Source: Propionibacteriaceae bacterium (GTDB lineage: Bacteria > Actinomycetota > Actinomycetes > Propionibacteriales > Propionibacteriaceae). Taken from it: a DNA stretch of 64,000 nucleotides. Below are positions 1 through 8,107 of the stretch, piece after piece (the first letter of the stretch is position 1; each line of letters starts with the position of its first letter). The DNA lies in the NCBI GenBank assembly GCA_031265875.1, contig JAISCA010000004.1:70031-134030 (forward strand). Reading direction: 5' to 3'. Made by a program: the position numbers and the translations under genes. The notes under the pieces are model-generated. The model saw only the letters and a program-made list of their open reading frames with translations. It did not search any database and was not told where the DNA came from.

Positions 1-1
1 C

Positions 2-808
2 TACTGGCCGGAGGTGGCCCGGGGGGCCGAGGCCCGGGCTCGTCAACTGGGTTTGCGTCTACTGCTGCGCGGGCACTCGTATGAGAGCGTCGACGAGCGG
101 CCCGCCCTGGCTCCGCTGTTCGAGGCCGAGGACGTGCGGGGCGTCATCGCGGTGCCCAACACCAAGGGGCCGCACGCCGACGAGGTGATGGCCTGGCTGG
201 CCGCCCAGCCCGTGCCCAGTGTGCTGGTGGAACGGGAGGCCCAGTTGGGCCCGACCGGCGAACCGGTCGAATCGGTCGTGACCGACCACGCCCTGGGGGC
301 CGCCATGGCGGTCTGGCACCTGTGGCAGCTGGGCCACCGCCGCCTCGGCTTGGTCGTCTCCCCGACCAGCCCCACCACCAGCAAGATCAAGGTCGGCTGG
401 CAACGGACCTGCGACGAACTGGCGGCTGAGAACGCCTTCGCCGTCCACATCCCCGACCATCGCACCCCCGGCTTCGCCGCCGCCCTGGAAGAGATCATCG
501 ACCGCTGTGACGACCTCGGCGCCACCGGCTTGCTGGTCCACTCCGACCGGGAGGCCATGGGCTTGCTCCAACAGCTGGAGAGCCGGGGCCGACGGGTGCC
601 CGACGACATCTCCATCGTGGCCTACGACGATGAGCTGGCCGGGCTGTTCACCCCCGCCCTGACGGCGGTGCGACCAGCCCGTCAGGCCCTCGGGGCGGCC
701 GCCGTCGACCTCCTGATCGCCCGCTTCGAGGACCCCGGCCGACCGGTCCACCGCGTCATCATCAGCCCCCAATTGTCGGTCCGCGAGTCCACCGCCGCCG
801 TGGTCTGA
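2..808 (+). CDS. LacI/GalR-family transcriptional regulator, 5'-truncated by the window edge
   Basis: The reading frame is already open at base 2 (Y-W-P-E-V-A-R-G), so the N-terminal helix-turn-helix lies outside the window. What remains is the periplasmic-binding-protein-like effector domain: a segment matching the start of the first lobe (VARGAEARARQLGLRLLLRG), the interdomain repeat with GVIAVPN, a conserved VVTDH..GA..AVWHL element, HRRLGLV, and the C-terminal VPDDISIVAYDDELAGLFTP..T.VR motif typical of LacI-type repressors. These usually bind a sugar or nucleoside and release an operator. The target and ligand cannot be told from this fragment. The nearest downstream gene is on the opposite strand, so the regulated genes are probably upstream of the window. 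Confidence 0.85.
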   Translation, partial: YWPEVARGAEARARQLGLRLLLRGHSYESVDERPALAPLFEAEDVRGVIAVPNTKGPHADEVMAWLAAQPVPSVLVEREAQLGPTGEPVESVVTDHALGAAMAVWHLWQLGHRRLGLVVSPTSPTTSKIKVGWQRTCDELAAENAFAVHIPDHRTPGFAAALEEIIDRCDDLGATGLLVHSDREAMGLLQQLESRGRRVPDDISIVAYDDELAGLFTPALTAVRPARQALGAAAVDLLIARFEDPGRPVHRVIISPQLSVRESTAAVV

Positions 809-1089
809 GCCTGGTCGAAGCCCCGCCGCTCAGCCGCCAAGTGTGACTGCGTCGCCCGGCCGAGCCCCTTCGCGCGACAGGATAGTCACGACGTCCGAGG
901 GTGGATTGGAAGGCGATGTCCCAGAGTCCCTTCGCGCGATCGGAGGGTTACGACTCTTGTTTCGGAGTGTCGGGAGTCACGACTGCTCAATCGACGACGG
1001 GGGCCTGCGCGACCGGGCGGTTACGTACGAGCGGGGGCACGACGGCGGGCGATTTACGACGGCGGGCCAGCTCTCTCGCCCCGGCGCCG

Positions 1090-1857
1090 CTAGCGCGAAC
1101 CCACTCGGGGCCGGCTGAGCCGGGCGACGACGGACCAGATGGAGTACAACAGGGCCACCACGACCGCCCCCATGGCGATCAGGAGGAAGACGTAGCCCGG
1201 ATTGCCGGCCAGGCCGGCGAAGGTCTCCAAGATGGTGCCGGGCTCGGGCCAATTGACGAACATGTAGTTCGAGCCCAGCCACTTGTTGATCGGGTAAGCC
1301 ACCACCATGAGGGCCATGCCGACGCCGATGACAGCTGGGTAATAACGCCAACTGGGCCGGAAGACCCCGACGGCGATGGCCCCCAGGCCGGCCACGATCA
1401 ACAGCAGATGGGAGAAGTTGAAGAGGAAGTAATGGACGCCGGCCCAACTGAGGGAGCGGTACATCTCGCCCGGCGTCAGGATGGCCGCCACCGCGCCCGG
1501 GAAGCTGAGGCCGAAGGAGTAATTGAGCAGGACTTGGTTATGGGTCAGGAGGGCGACCGGGATGATGATGCAGGCCGACGAGCACAGGTGCAAGGGCAGA
1601 TGGTCGATCCAGCGCTCGCCGGTGTCGGTCAGACACATCAGCACCGGCGGGATGATCCACATGGTGAAGACCGCCCAGGCCAACCAGCGCAGCGCCCGTT
1701 CGCCCTGGGCGCGCGGCATCCGGGCCAAGGCCCTCAGAGCCCAGACCGCCGCCACCAGGCAGAGCACGATGTACGTCAGGTGGGCCGGATCGCCGAACCG
1801 CCAACGCCAGCCAGACGTGATCTGACGGGTGAACATGATGTCGAACAGGCTGTCCAT
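1090..1857 (-). CDS. YwaF-like (TIGR02206-type) integral membrane protein
   Basis: This 255-residue protein is mostly hydrophobic, with about six to seven predicted membrane segments (for example around residues 26-45, 60-80, 92-112, 135-160, 170-190 and 220-242). The pattern HLPLHLCS..ACIIIP, a fairly conserved Y(F)LFNFSH and the NKWLGSNYMFV near residue 195 resemble the YwaF/TIGR02206 family, whose biochemical role is not established. Start codon ATG at 1857 gives MDSLFDIMF. It stands alone between a regulator and a tRNA gene, so context gives no function. The identification is by family resemblance only. Confidence 0.65.
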   Translation of the reverse strand: MDSLFDIMFTRQITSGWRWRFGDPAHLTYIVLCLVAAVWALRALARMPRAQGERALRWLAWAVFTMWIIPPVLMCLTDTGERWIDHLPLHLCSSACIIIPVALLTHNQVLLNYSFGLSFPGAVAAILTPGEMYRSLSWAGVHYFLFNFSHLLLIVAGLGAIAVGVFRPSWRYYPAVIGVGMALMVVAYPINKWLGSNYMFVNWPEPGTILETFAGLAGNPGYVFLLIAMGAVVVALLYSIWSVVARLSRPRVGSR

Positions 1858-1940
1858 GAAGCCTCCTCACAAACCAGCCGGTCGCCGAAGCTGTCGCCTG
1901 AGGCCCATTCTGGCATTACCGGGCCTCCCGTGGCGCCGGG

Positions 1941-2013
1941 CGCCCCATGGAGGATTCGAACCTCCGACCGACAGATTAGAAGTCTGCTGCTCTATCCACT
2001 GAGCTAATGGGGC
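1941..2013 (-). tRNA. tRNA-Arg (anticodon TCT)
   Basis: The minus strand folds as a tRNA: acceptor arms GCCCCAT and ATGGGGC pair, the D arm contains AGCTCAGTGGATAGAGC, and the T arm contains GGTTCGAATCC. The anticodon stem GCAGA/TCTGT encloses the loop CTTCTAA, giving anticodon TCT, which reads AGA/AGG arginine codons. No CCA is encoded after the discriminator G. These codons are rare in a GC-rich genome, which fits a single minor tRNA gene. Confidence 0.95.
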
Positions 2014-2035
2014 CAAGACGATGGACCGGAGACTG

Positions 2036-2062
2036 ATTCTATCGGTCGGGCCGCCCGGACAA
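2036..2062 (-). promoter_or_regulatory. Candidate promoter for tRNA-Arg
   Basis: On the minus strand TTGTCC (2057-2062) is followed after a short 15-base spacer by TAGAAT (2036-2041), about 23 bases before the tRNA 5' end. The spacer is shorter than optimal, so this is tentative. Confidence 0.4.
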
Positions 2063-2065
2063 GGG

Positions 2066-2098
2066 CTAGTGTCGTGTTAGGGAGATGTCTGACGCTAG
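2066..2098 (+). repeat. Solo end of the 14817-14985 repeat element, overlapping the MFS gene start
   Basis: Bases 2066-2087 are identical to the reverse complement of the right terminal repeat at 14964-14985, and the shared sequence continues past the terminus through TCTGACGCT, as at the left end of that element (14817-14848). The copy therefore includes the ATG at 2085 used as the start of the MFS transporter. No opposite terminus is seen nearby, so it is a solo end or a relic. Confidence 0.7.
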
Positions 2099-3320
2099 AG
2101 TGCTGCCGATGCCTGACATACCCGTACGCCCTGAGGGCGGTTGGAGACGGTTCGCGCTATCAGCCTACGGGCCGACTGGGTTGTCTTCGATCGGCCATGG
2201 GGCCACGACGCCGTTGATCGCGCTGTCGGCCCTGGACATGGGGGCGTCGATCGAGTTGTCGGCTTTGATCACCGGCCTGTCCGCCTTGGGCCAGTTGGCG
2301 GGCGACCTGCCGGCCAGTTGGGTGGCCACCCGATTGGGTGAGAAACGGGCCATCGTGGCGGCCTGTCTGTGGGACGCGGCCTGCCTCGGCTTAGCCTTCG
2401 TGGCCACCTCGTTGCCCCTGCTCTGCCTGGCCGTGTTCTGCTTCGGGCCGGCCGGGTCGGTCTTCGGCCTGGCCCGCCAGAGCTACATCACCGAGGCCGT
2501 GCCCCTCTTCTTCCGGGCCCGGGCCCTGTCCAGCCTGGGCGGCGTCTTCCGTATCGGCGGTTTCCTGGGCCCCTTGGCCGGATCGGCCGTCATCGCCGTC
2601 TGGGATCTCAACTGGGCCTACGCCTTCGCCGCCGGCACCAGCCTGTTGGCGGCCGGCGTGACCTTGGCCCTGCCCGATCTGCCCAGCGACGTGCAGTCAC
2701 GGCGCCACCGGGACCGCCCGCCCAAGCTCTGGCCGGTCCTGCGCCAACACCTCAGGGTCTTCGTCACCCTCGGCACCGGCACCTTGATTCTGACCTTGGT
2801 GCGGTCGGTCCGTCAGGCCATCCTGCCGCTGTGGTGCGACTCGTTGGGGCTGACGGCCTCCGCCACCAGCTTGGTCTTCGCCGTCTCGATGGGCATCGAC
2901 ATGAGCCTGTTCTTCCTCGGCGGATCGATCATGGACCGTTTCGGCCGCTTCTGGGTGGCGACGCCCAGCCTGATCGTGCTCGGCCTGGGATTGGTCGCAC
3001 TGCCTCTGACCCACCACGTCGTCGGCGTCGTGGTGGCCGCCGGCGTCCTCGGCCTGGGCAACGGCATCGGCTCCGGGCTGATCATGGTACTGGGCTCGGA
3101 CGCCTCCCCCGCCCTCGGCCGGACCCAATTCCTGTCCGGCTGGCGCCTGATGAGCGACGTCGGCAACACGCTGGGTCCGATCGCCATCTCCGCCATCGTG
3201 GCCGTCGCCTCCCTGGCCGTCTCCGGCTTCGTGCTGGGCGGGGTGGCCTGGCTCGGCTCGGCCTGGCTGGGTTATTGGGTGCGCCGTTCCGGCCCGCCCC
3301 GCCCAGCCGACCAGAGTTGA
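2085..3320 (+). CDS. Major facilitator superfamily transporter
   Basis: The 411-residue product has about 12 hydrophobic segments and the usual MFS length. Segments begin near residue 25 (AYGPTGLSSIGHGATTPLIALSAL), and the loop after the second helix has a GD.(P)ASWVATRLGEKRAI pattern similar to the MFS motif A region (G..aDr.GRk). A second such loop (GGSIMDRFGRFWV) follows helix 8. It probably exports a small molecule or drug; the substrate is unknown. The first ATG at 2085 lies inside a repeat end, and an internal ATG at 2109 (MPDIPVRPEG) is a possible alternative start. Neither has a strong ribosome binding site. Confidence 0.8.
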   Translation: MSDARVLPMPDIPVRPEGGWRRFALSAYGPTGLSSIGHGATTPLIALSALDMGASIELSALITGLSALGQLAGDLPASWVATRLGEKRAIVAACLWDAACLGLAFVATSLPLLCLAVFCFGPAGSVFGLARQSYITEAVPLFFRARALSSLGGVFRIGGFLGPLAGSAVIAVWDLNWAYAFAAGTSLLAAGVTLALPDLPSDVQSRRHRDRPPKLWPVLRQHLRVFVTLGTGTLILTLVRSVRQAILPLWCDSLGLTASATSLVFAVSMGIDMSLFFLGGSIMDRFGRFWVATPSLIVLGLGLVALPLTHHVVGVVVAAGVLGLGNGIGSGLIMVLGSDASPALGRTQFLSGWRLMSDVGNTLGPIAISAIVAVASLAVSGFVLGGVAWLGSAWLGYWVRRSGPPRPADQS

Positions 3321-3389
3321 GCGACGCTAGGAGGCAGCCCCGCCCGGCTGCGGTCGGGCGCGAGACAAGCCAGTAGAGTGATCCGAGTG

Positions 3390-4022
3390 ATGGACAACCT
3401 GGTGTGGATCGACTGCGAGATGACCGGCCTCGACCTGGGGCGTGACGCTCTGATCGAAGTCGCCGCCCTGGTCACGGACAAAGATCTCAACGTGCTCGGA
3501 TCAGGGGTCGACGTCATCGTCAAACCACCGGCCGAGGCCCTGGCCGGCATGGACGAGTTCGTCACCACCATGCACACCAACTCCGGTCTGCTGCCCGAGT
3601 TGGACGGCGGGCTGAGCCTGGCCGAGGCCGAGGCCGAGGTCCTGGCCTACATCAGGAGTTTCGTGCCCGACCCGGCCAAGGCCCCCTTGGCCGGCAACAC
3701 CATCGGCACCGATCGGGCCTTCTTGGCCCGTGACATGCCCGAGCTGGAGAGCCACCTGCACTACCGCAGCATCGACGTCTCCAGTTTGAAAGAGCTAGCC
3801 AAACGCTGGTTCCCGCGCGTGACTTACTGCGCCCCGCTCAAGCAGGGCAACCACCGCGCCCTGGCCGACATCCAGGAGTCGATCGAGGAGTTGAGGTACT
3901 ACCGGGAGGCTCTGTTCATCGCTCCCCCCGGCCCCGACCGGGCCGCCCTGGAGCGGATCGCGCTGCGCCACCAAGGGGCTCTGACCGGCTCCCGGGCGCC
4001 CCAGACCGCCGGCCAGATCTGA
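3390..4022 (+). CDS. orn: Oligoribonuclease (3'-to-5' exoribonuclease Orn)
   Basis: Orn removes nucleotides from the 3' end of di- to short oligoribonucleotides, completing RNA turnover and c-di-GMP (pGpG) breakdown. The DEDDh exonuclease residues are visible: VWIDCEMTGLD (D and E near the start), NTIGTDRAFLARDMPEL (third acidic residue), and HRALADIQESIEELRYYR (His and last Asp). The length, about 210 residues, is normal. I chose ATG 3390 (MDNLVWIDCEMTG), which matches the usual Orn start; a GTG at 3378 would add four residues. TAGAGT at 3374-3379 lies just upstream, so transcription may begin at or near the start codon, a leaderless arrangement. Confidence 0.95.
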   Translation: MDNLVWIDCEMTGLDLGRDALIEVAALVTDKDLNVLGSGVDVIVKPPAEALAGMDEFVTTMHTNSGLLPELDGGLSLAEAEAEVLAYIRSFVPDPAKAPLAGNTIGTDRAFLARDMPELESHLHYRSIDVSSLKELAKRWFPRVTYCAPLKQGNHRALADIQESIEELRYYREALFIAPPGPDRAALERIALRHQGALTGSRAPQTAGQI

Positions 4023-4230
4023 CCATCCGCTTCCAGCGGCCGGCCCCAACGGTCGTATCTGTCCGGTCGGTGTGGCACGGCCACGCGATTGGACGGTTGC
4101 GGCCGCTGTTTCGGCGCTGTCAGGCGTCGGAACCCCCGGTCGGCGGTGGCATCGTACGCGAGCGACGGGTTCTGACGCTGAGGAGGGGCGGAACACACGT
4201 GATGAGTCTCAGTCAGCCTCCGGGTCTGAT

Positions 4231-4260
4231 TTCACCGACTACGGACCCGTGCCGTAGTAT
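4231..4260 (+). promoter_or_regulatory. Promoter of tRNA-His
   Basis: TTCACC (4231-4236) and TAGTAT (4255-4260) are separated by 18 bases and lie about 35 bases before the tRNA-His gene, in the right orientation. Upstream, 4023-4230 shows no gene. Confidence 0.5.
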
Positions 4261-4295
4261 GTCCAAGCTGGTCCGCGCCTCGGCGGGGACCCGCG

Positions 4296-4371
4296 GTGGC
4301 TGTAGCTCAGTTGGCAGAGCATCAGATTGTGGATCTGAGGGTCGCGGGTTCAAGTCCCGTTAGCCACCCCA
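4296..4371 (+). tRNA. tRNA-His (anticodon GTG)
   Basis: The sequence forms acceptor arms GTGGCTG and TAGCCAC, a D arm with AGCTCAGTTGGCAGAGC, an anticodon stem CAGAT/ATCTG region around TTGTGGA, and a T arm GGGTTCAAGTCCC. The anticodon is GTG, reading His CAC/CAU. A G at 4295 can form the extra G-1:C73 pair characteristic of tRNA-His, and CCA (4369-4371) is encoded. Confidence 0.95.
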
Positions 4372-4381
4372 ATGTGATGGC

Positions 4382-5029
4382 CTAGCTCGGCTCATTGCGT
4401 TCGGCCCGTCGCTTGATACCGAGCAGCATCGCGCGGCTCATGACGAAACTGACCCAGCTGACCGCCTTGACGACGAGACCGACGCGCCATGCGCTCCAGG
4501 CGTAGCGCTCCCTGATGACCAGCCGTGAGCCCTCCGACCGGTCCGGCTCGAGCACGAACGCCCAGGTGAAGTCGAAGGCGGAGAGCGCGAAGTGTGGCCC
4601 CGGTGCGGCCAGGTTGTCTAGTACCAGGGCGTGGGGCGGATCAGCCAGAGCGACATTCAACTCGATCCCCTCGGCCAGGCGCACCCTGTCCCCCTGAGCC
4701 AGACCCTGCCATTCGGGCGCCACGACGTCGCTGTTCCGGACGTCCATGCCCGCCAGCCGCTCCAGCCAGTCGTACGAGTAGAAGCCGGCCTTGTCTTCGC
4801 CGAGTTGCACCAGCCACGGCCACACCGCCTCGGGCCGGGCGCCGATCCGAATCGCCCGCGTGGCCTGCAGGTCCGGCTGCGGCACCAGGTCGTCACCCGG
4901 CAGGGCCGTTCGGATCTCGGCGTCACTGGCGCCCCAACGTCGCTGACGCCGCCACGCCGCCAATGCCCCGCCACTGACGCCGGCCATCGTCAAATACCAC
5001 AGCAGGACCTTCGTTCTGGTTTTCGCCAT
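4382..5029 (-). CDS. SRPBCC-family protein with an N-terminal membrane anchor
   Basis: The 215-residue protein begins with a basic residue stretch and one hydrophobic segment (residues 8-24, VLLWYLTMAGVSGGALAAW), so it is probably membrane-anchored. The rest resembles START-like/polyketide-cyclase (SRPBCC) lipid- or ligand-binding folds: ATRAIRIGARPEAVWPWLVQLGEDKAGFYSYDWLERLAG is the typical N-terminal strand and helix, and VLEPDRSEGSRLVIRERYAW is a late strand. No ligand can be inferred. It sits directly downstream of, and convergent with, the tRNA-His gene and appears monocistronic. Confidence 0.75.
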   Translation of the reverse strand: MAKTRTKVLLWYLTMAGVSGGALAAWRRQRRWGASDAEIRTALPGDDLVPQPDLQATRAIRIGARPEAVWPWLVQLGEDKAGFYSYDWLERLAGMDVRNSDVVAPEWQGLAQGDRVRLAEGIELNVALADPPHALVLDNLAAPGPHFALSAFDFTWAFVLEPDRSEGSRLVIRERYAWSAWRVGLVVKAVSWVSFVMSRAMLLGIKRRAERNEPS

Positions 5030-5236
5030 ACTCCCAAGTCTCCCTCGTCTGGACCTTCCGGTCCACGAGTCGCGGCCCGGCGGACCCCAGGGTGATCAGA
5101 CTGGCCGGAGTGGAAGCGCCTCCGGCCCGAACCAGGACAGGCCCGTCCCGGTTGGGGAGGTGCGCTTATCGACCCCGGACAGAATCAACCCTCAGTAGGC
5201 TGACTCCACGGAAAGCATGAGTCTCGCTTCCACGTT

Positions 5237-5271
5237 GGCCTCACGCCGATGATTTAGGAGACACTCAGACC
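5237..5271 (+). repeat. Direct repeat, copy 1 (35 bp)
   Basis: This 35-base sequence, beginning GGCCTCACGCCGATGAT and ending GACACTCAGACC, matches 7299-7333 at 30 of 35 positions in the same orientation. The two copies flank the genes at 5310 and 5990. Confidence 0.75.
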
Positions 5272-5309
5272 AAGTGAGCCGGACGACATCTGGAAGTGGT
5301 CGGAAAACT

Positions 5310-5876
5310 ATGTGCTACTACGTCACGCTTGCGGTGGGTGGTGTCACCGGGGACGAACTGAACGCGGCCTTGCGCGAAGCTGGCCCTCCCGTGCGATTCG
5401 ATGGAGTGACCAACCACCATGTGACGGGCCACCTCGCCGCCGACGAGGTGTACCTGGTCCGAGGCGACAGCCACTGCGACTGCGGCACATGGTTGGGCGA
5501 AGCCAACCGCCGCACGGGTCAGCGCGCCAAGTACGACGTGACTGAGCGGGACCTGGCCAGACAGAAGGCGAAAGGCTGGTCCGAACAGAAGATTCAACGA
5601 TGGCTGACCGAGAAGCTACGGGCGACCGAGTCAGCCAAGGCGAAGGAAGAGCGGGACAACGGGTTCGACGACGGCTACCCCTGGATAGGAGTCGTCAAAA
5701 CGGCTCTCGAAGTGGCCCAGGCGCGCAGCGTCGGGGTGATGCTGCATTGGTACAGCGGCCAGTTGTCCGAACGGATCGCCTTCAGCCGTCGAGCGTTCCG
5801 CCTGGCCGACCTGGGCGTCGAACTCCTGGCGGAGATGCCCGAGGACACTCTGTACACGTTCGCGCTTAAGGGCTGA
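5310..5876 (+). CDS. Uncharacterised protein with a CDCG motif
   Basis: I do not recognise a named family with a known function. The product (188 residues from ATG 5310, MCYYVTLAVGG) starts with a Cys in a hydrophobic strand, then has a His-rich stretch (TNHHVTGHLA) and GDSHCDCGTWLGEANR near residue 60, a Cys/His pattern that could bind metal. The C-terminal half is charged and helical (ERDLARQKAKGWSEQKIQRWLTEKLRATESAKAKEE), followed by a mixed alpha/beta segment. A GTG at 5274 could extend it by 12 residues, but the MCYYVT start looks more natural. It is soluble, with no signal peptide. It lies inside the region bracketed by 35-bp direct repeats. Confidence 0.7.
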   Translation: MCYYVTLAVGGVTGDELNAALREAGPPVRFDGVTNHHVTGHLAADEVYLVRGDSHCDCGTWLGEANRRTGQRAKYDVTERDLARQKAKGWSEQKIQRWLTEKLRATESAKAKEERDNGFDDGYPWIGVVKTALEVAQARSVGVMLHWYSGQLSERIAFSRRAFRLADLGVELLAEMPEDTLYTFALKG

Positions 5877-5989
5877 ACCCACCCATCCGGACTGATTCGC
5901 CGTCACAGCCACAACGGCGGAAGCCTGGCTTACCCGGACACCGATGTGACCTTCGCCGGAGGCGCCCCAAGGCGGACGATAATTGGCGC

Positions 5990-7216
5990 ATGGACTTAGC
6001 CGATGCGGTGTTACCACTGATCAGAACTCAGAGCCAGGTGTGGCGCTGGAACGTGGCGAACCAGCATGGAGCCCGGATGCACGACGGTGTCGATTTGCTG
6101 GAGGCCGCTCTCGGCGCGGAGGACCCCCAAGTCGTGTTCGACGTGACCAAGCGGGCCATCGCCTCCGCCTACACCATCATCGCCCGAGCGGACGATTCCA
6201 GCGGCATCATCGGCGGCGCCGTCTGCCGCCTCCTCGAGTTGCACCCCCAGGCGGCGGCCCTGGCCCAGCCATCGGCCAAGAAGCTGGTCGAGTGGATGAT
6301 GAAGATGATTTTCCACGACAAGGTGAACTACTTCCAGATCGATCCTGTCGCCTACGCCCCTGCCCTGGGCGATGCGGGTATGAAGCTGTACCGCCAAGCG
6401 CTGAGCGACAAAGCCGCCACACTCGGACAGCGTCCCGCCTGGTCGGACCGGTGGTCGTCCCCCCACTCGCACGAATGGTTCGCCCTCGGCTACAACGACC
6501 AGAGGCTGGCCGTCCTAGACCGCGACGTGGACCGCATCATCGAAACCCACCTGGGCGACGGCACGGTCGCCGCGTGGTATCTGGACACCGCCAAGGCGCT
6601 GGCCGAGATCGGCCAATGGGACCTGGCCATAGAGTGGGCGCAGCGGGGCGCAGGTGTCAGTCCCAGCCACCAAGCCGAGAAGGCCGCTCATTACTGGTGC
6701 GAACTGCTCACAGAGCACCGCCTCGACCAGGTCCTGACCGCGCGTCTGGAAGTGTTCCGCCGCTGGCCCACAGCCACCAATGCGGGATCGCTTCACGACG
6801 CCGCCGGGAGGGACTGGCCCGAGTACGAACCCGAGGTGATGGCTGCTCTCGCCACCCAGCCCCGGGAGGCGGTGTCCTTCGCCCAACACGGGCTGAAAGA
6901 CATCCGGCTGGCCTGGTCTCTCGCGTACGACCTGGGCCTCGACTCGGCCGGACAGTGGTCGTCGCTGGCCAAGGCCTACCAGAAGATCGATCCGCTGGCC
7001 ACGCTCCCCATACACCGTGATCTCGTGGAGGACACGCTCCAAGTGACTGACGCTAAGCGCTACCGCGACGCCGCCCGCCGTCTCGCCACCATGCGCAAGC
7101 TGGCCGCCGGAACCGACCAGGCCGACGGCGTGGACGTCTTCATCGCCGAGCTCCGCGACATCCATCGCCGCCGACCCAGACTCCAGCTGGAGTTCGACCG
7201 CGCCGGGCTACCCTGA
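5990..7216 (+). CDS. Helical-repeat protein resembling the C-terminal part of SWIM zinc-finger proteins
   Basis: The 408-residue product is helical throughout. Its second half reads as repeated helix pairs (TAKALAEIGQWDLAIEWAQRGA, HYWCELLTEHRLDQVLTARLEVFRRWPT, AYDLGLDSAGQWSSLAKAYQKIDP), and it ends RRLATMRKL...VDVFIAELRDIHRRRPRLQLEFDRAGL. That ending resembles the C-terminus of actinobacterial SWIM zinc-finger proteins, but no CxC...CxH SWIM motif is present, so if related it is the non-zinc part only. GATAAT at 5978-5983 lies six bases before the ATG, which suggests a leaderless mRNA. Function unknown. Confidence 0.6.
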   Translation: MDLADAVLPLIRTQSQVWRWNVANQHGARMHDGVDLLEAALGAEDPQVVFDVTKRAIASAYTIIARADDSSGIIGGAVCRLLELHPQAAALAQPSAKKLVEWMMKMIFHDKVNYFQIDPVAYAPALGDAGMKLYRQALSDKAATLGQRPAWSDRWSSPHSHEWFALGYNDQRLAVLDRDVDRIIETHLGDGTVAAWYLDTAKALAEIGQWDLAIEWAQRGAGVSPSHQAEKAAHYWCELLTEHRLDQVLTARLEVFRRWPTATNAGSLHDAAGRDWPEYEPEVMAALATQPREAVSFAQHGLKDIRLAWSLAYDLGLDSAGQWSSLAKAYQKIDPLATLPIHRDLVEDTLQVTDAKRYRDAARRLATMRKLAAGTDQADGVDVFIAELRDIHRRRPRLQLEFDRAGLP

Positions 7217-7298
7217 CATAGACCACAGCGCAGGCCGTCTGAGCCCCAACGATCCCGGCCTCGTCCCGTGGTCCCACCCTTGCTCAAAGAGCCCCGAC

Positions 7299-7333
7299 GG
7301 CCTCACACCGATGATCGAGTGGACACTCAGACC
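7299..7333 (+). repeat. Direct repeat, copy 2 (35 bp)
   Basis: Second copy of the 5237-5271 repeat (30/35 identical). It ends three bases before the ATG of the DUF1361-like gene, as the first copy ends shortly before the 5310 gene. Confidence 0.75.
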
Positions 7334-7335
7334 GG

Positions 7336-8091
7336 ATGAGGCGACCGCAGGGGCTTGCTACGCTGGCTGCGGTGGGGACAGATGATCGGTTGACTGGCGC
7401 CCAGATTCGCGTGGGGTTGTGCGCTTGTTTTGTGTATGCGGTGACGTGCCTCGGGACGACGTTGGCGATGGGCCAGTCATTCTTCGTCTTAATGGCTTGG
7501 AATCTGTTCTTGGCGGTTCTGCCGCTGGTGTTCTCGCAGACTCTTGTCGCCCTCGCCGCTAATCCCACCGCCGCCCGCTGGAAAAAAGTCGTGCTATCGC
7601 TGATGTGGCTGGCTTCATTCCCCAACGCCTTCTACGTCACCACTGATTTCATCCACCTGCCCAATGAGCACTGGACCTGCGCTGATACGTCATGCGCCCC
7701 CAGCATGATTTTCTACGGTCGTTTGATGATCATCGCCACCGGGTTCTTGCTGTCAATGTACGCCGGGTTGCGGTCGTTGTCGGACATCCACGGTCTCATC
7801 GCCAGCGGTCGCCGTCGGCCTGTGGCCTGGCTGGTGATTGCGGCGATATGCTTCCTCACCGGCATTGGGATTTATATCGGAAGATTTTTGCGATTCAACT
7901 CGTGGGACCTATTACAACCGTGGCGGATTGTGAGTGAATTCGCCACACGAGTCAGTGCCCGCGGCTGGGCCTTCATCGCCATGTTCACGGTCTATTCCCT
8001 ATTCCTCCACTGCTGCTTCACCCTTTTACGCCAAGGCGCCCGTCGTAACACTCCGGTCAAGGGTTCACAGGCCGATTCGGCATCAACGTGA
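7336..8091 (+). CDS. DUF1361-type integral membrane protein
   Basis: The 251-residue protein has about six to seven hydrophobic segments. Family hallmarks of DUF1361 are visible: ASFPNAFYVTTDFIHL in a central loop (family pattern PNAxYLxTDxIHL) and IGIYIGRFLRFNSWDLL towards the C-terminus (GRFLRWNSWD in the family). The molecular function of DUF1361 is unknown. The gene is visibly less GC-rich than its neighbours, with codons such as TTA, ATA and AGA-type choices more frequent, which suggests recent acquisition. The ATG at 7336 follows a 35-bp repeat and no clear ribosome binding site precedes it, so the true start may be one of the GTGs further in. Confidence 0.75.
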   Translation: MRRPQGLATLAAVGTDDRLTGAQIRVGLCACFVYAVTCLGTTLAMGQSFFVLMAWNLFLAVLPLVFSQTLVALAANPTAARWKKVVLSLMWLASFPNAFYVTTDFIHLPNEHWTCADTSCAPSMIFYGRLMIIATGFLLSMYAGLRSLSDIHGLIASGRRRPVAWLVIAAICFLTGIGIYIGRFLRFNSWDLLQPWRIVSEFATRVSARGWAFIAMFTVYSLFLHCCFTLLRQGARRNTPVKGSQADSAST

Positions 8092-8107
8092 CTGACTAGG
8101 AGGAACC

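Noticed and set aside
809..1089. Possible gene in the gap after the LacI-type regulator
   Set aside because: The open frames there are Arg/Gly-rich without a start context or family resemblance. Only repeated CCCTTCGCGCGA and TTACGAC motifs are seen, which do not form a clear feature.
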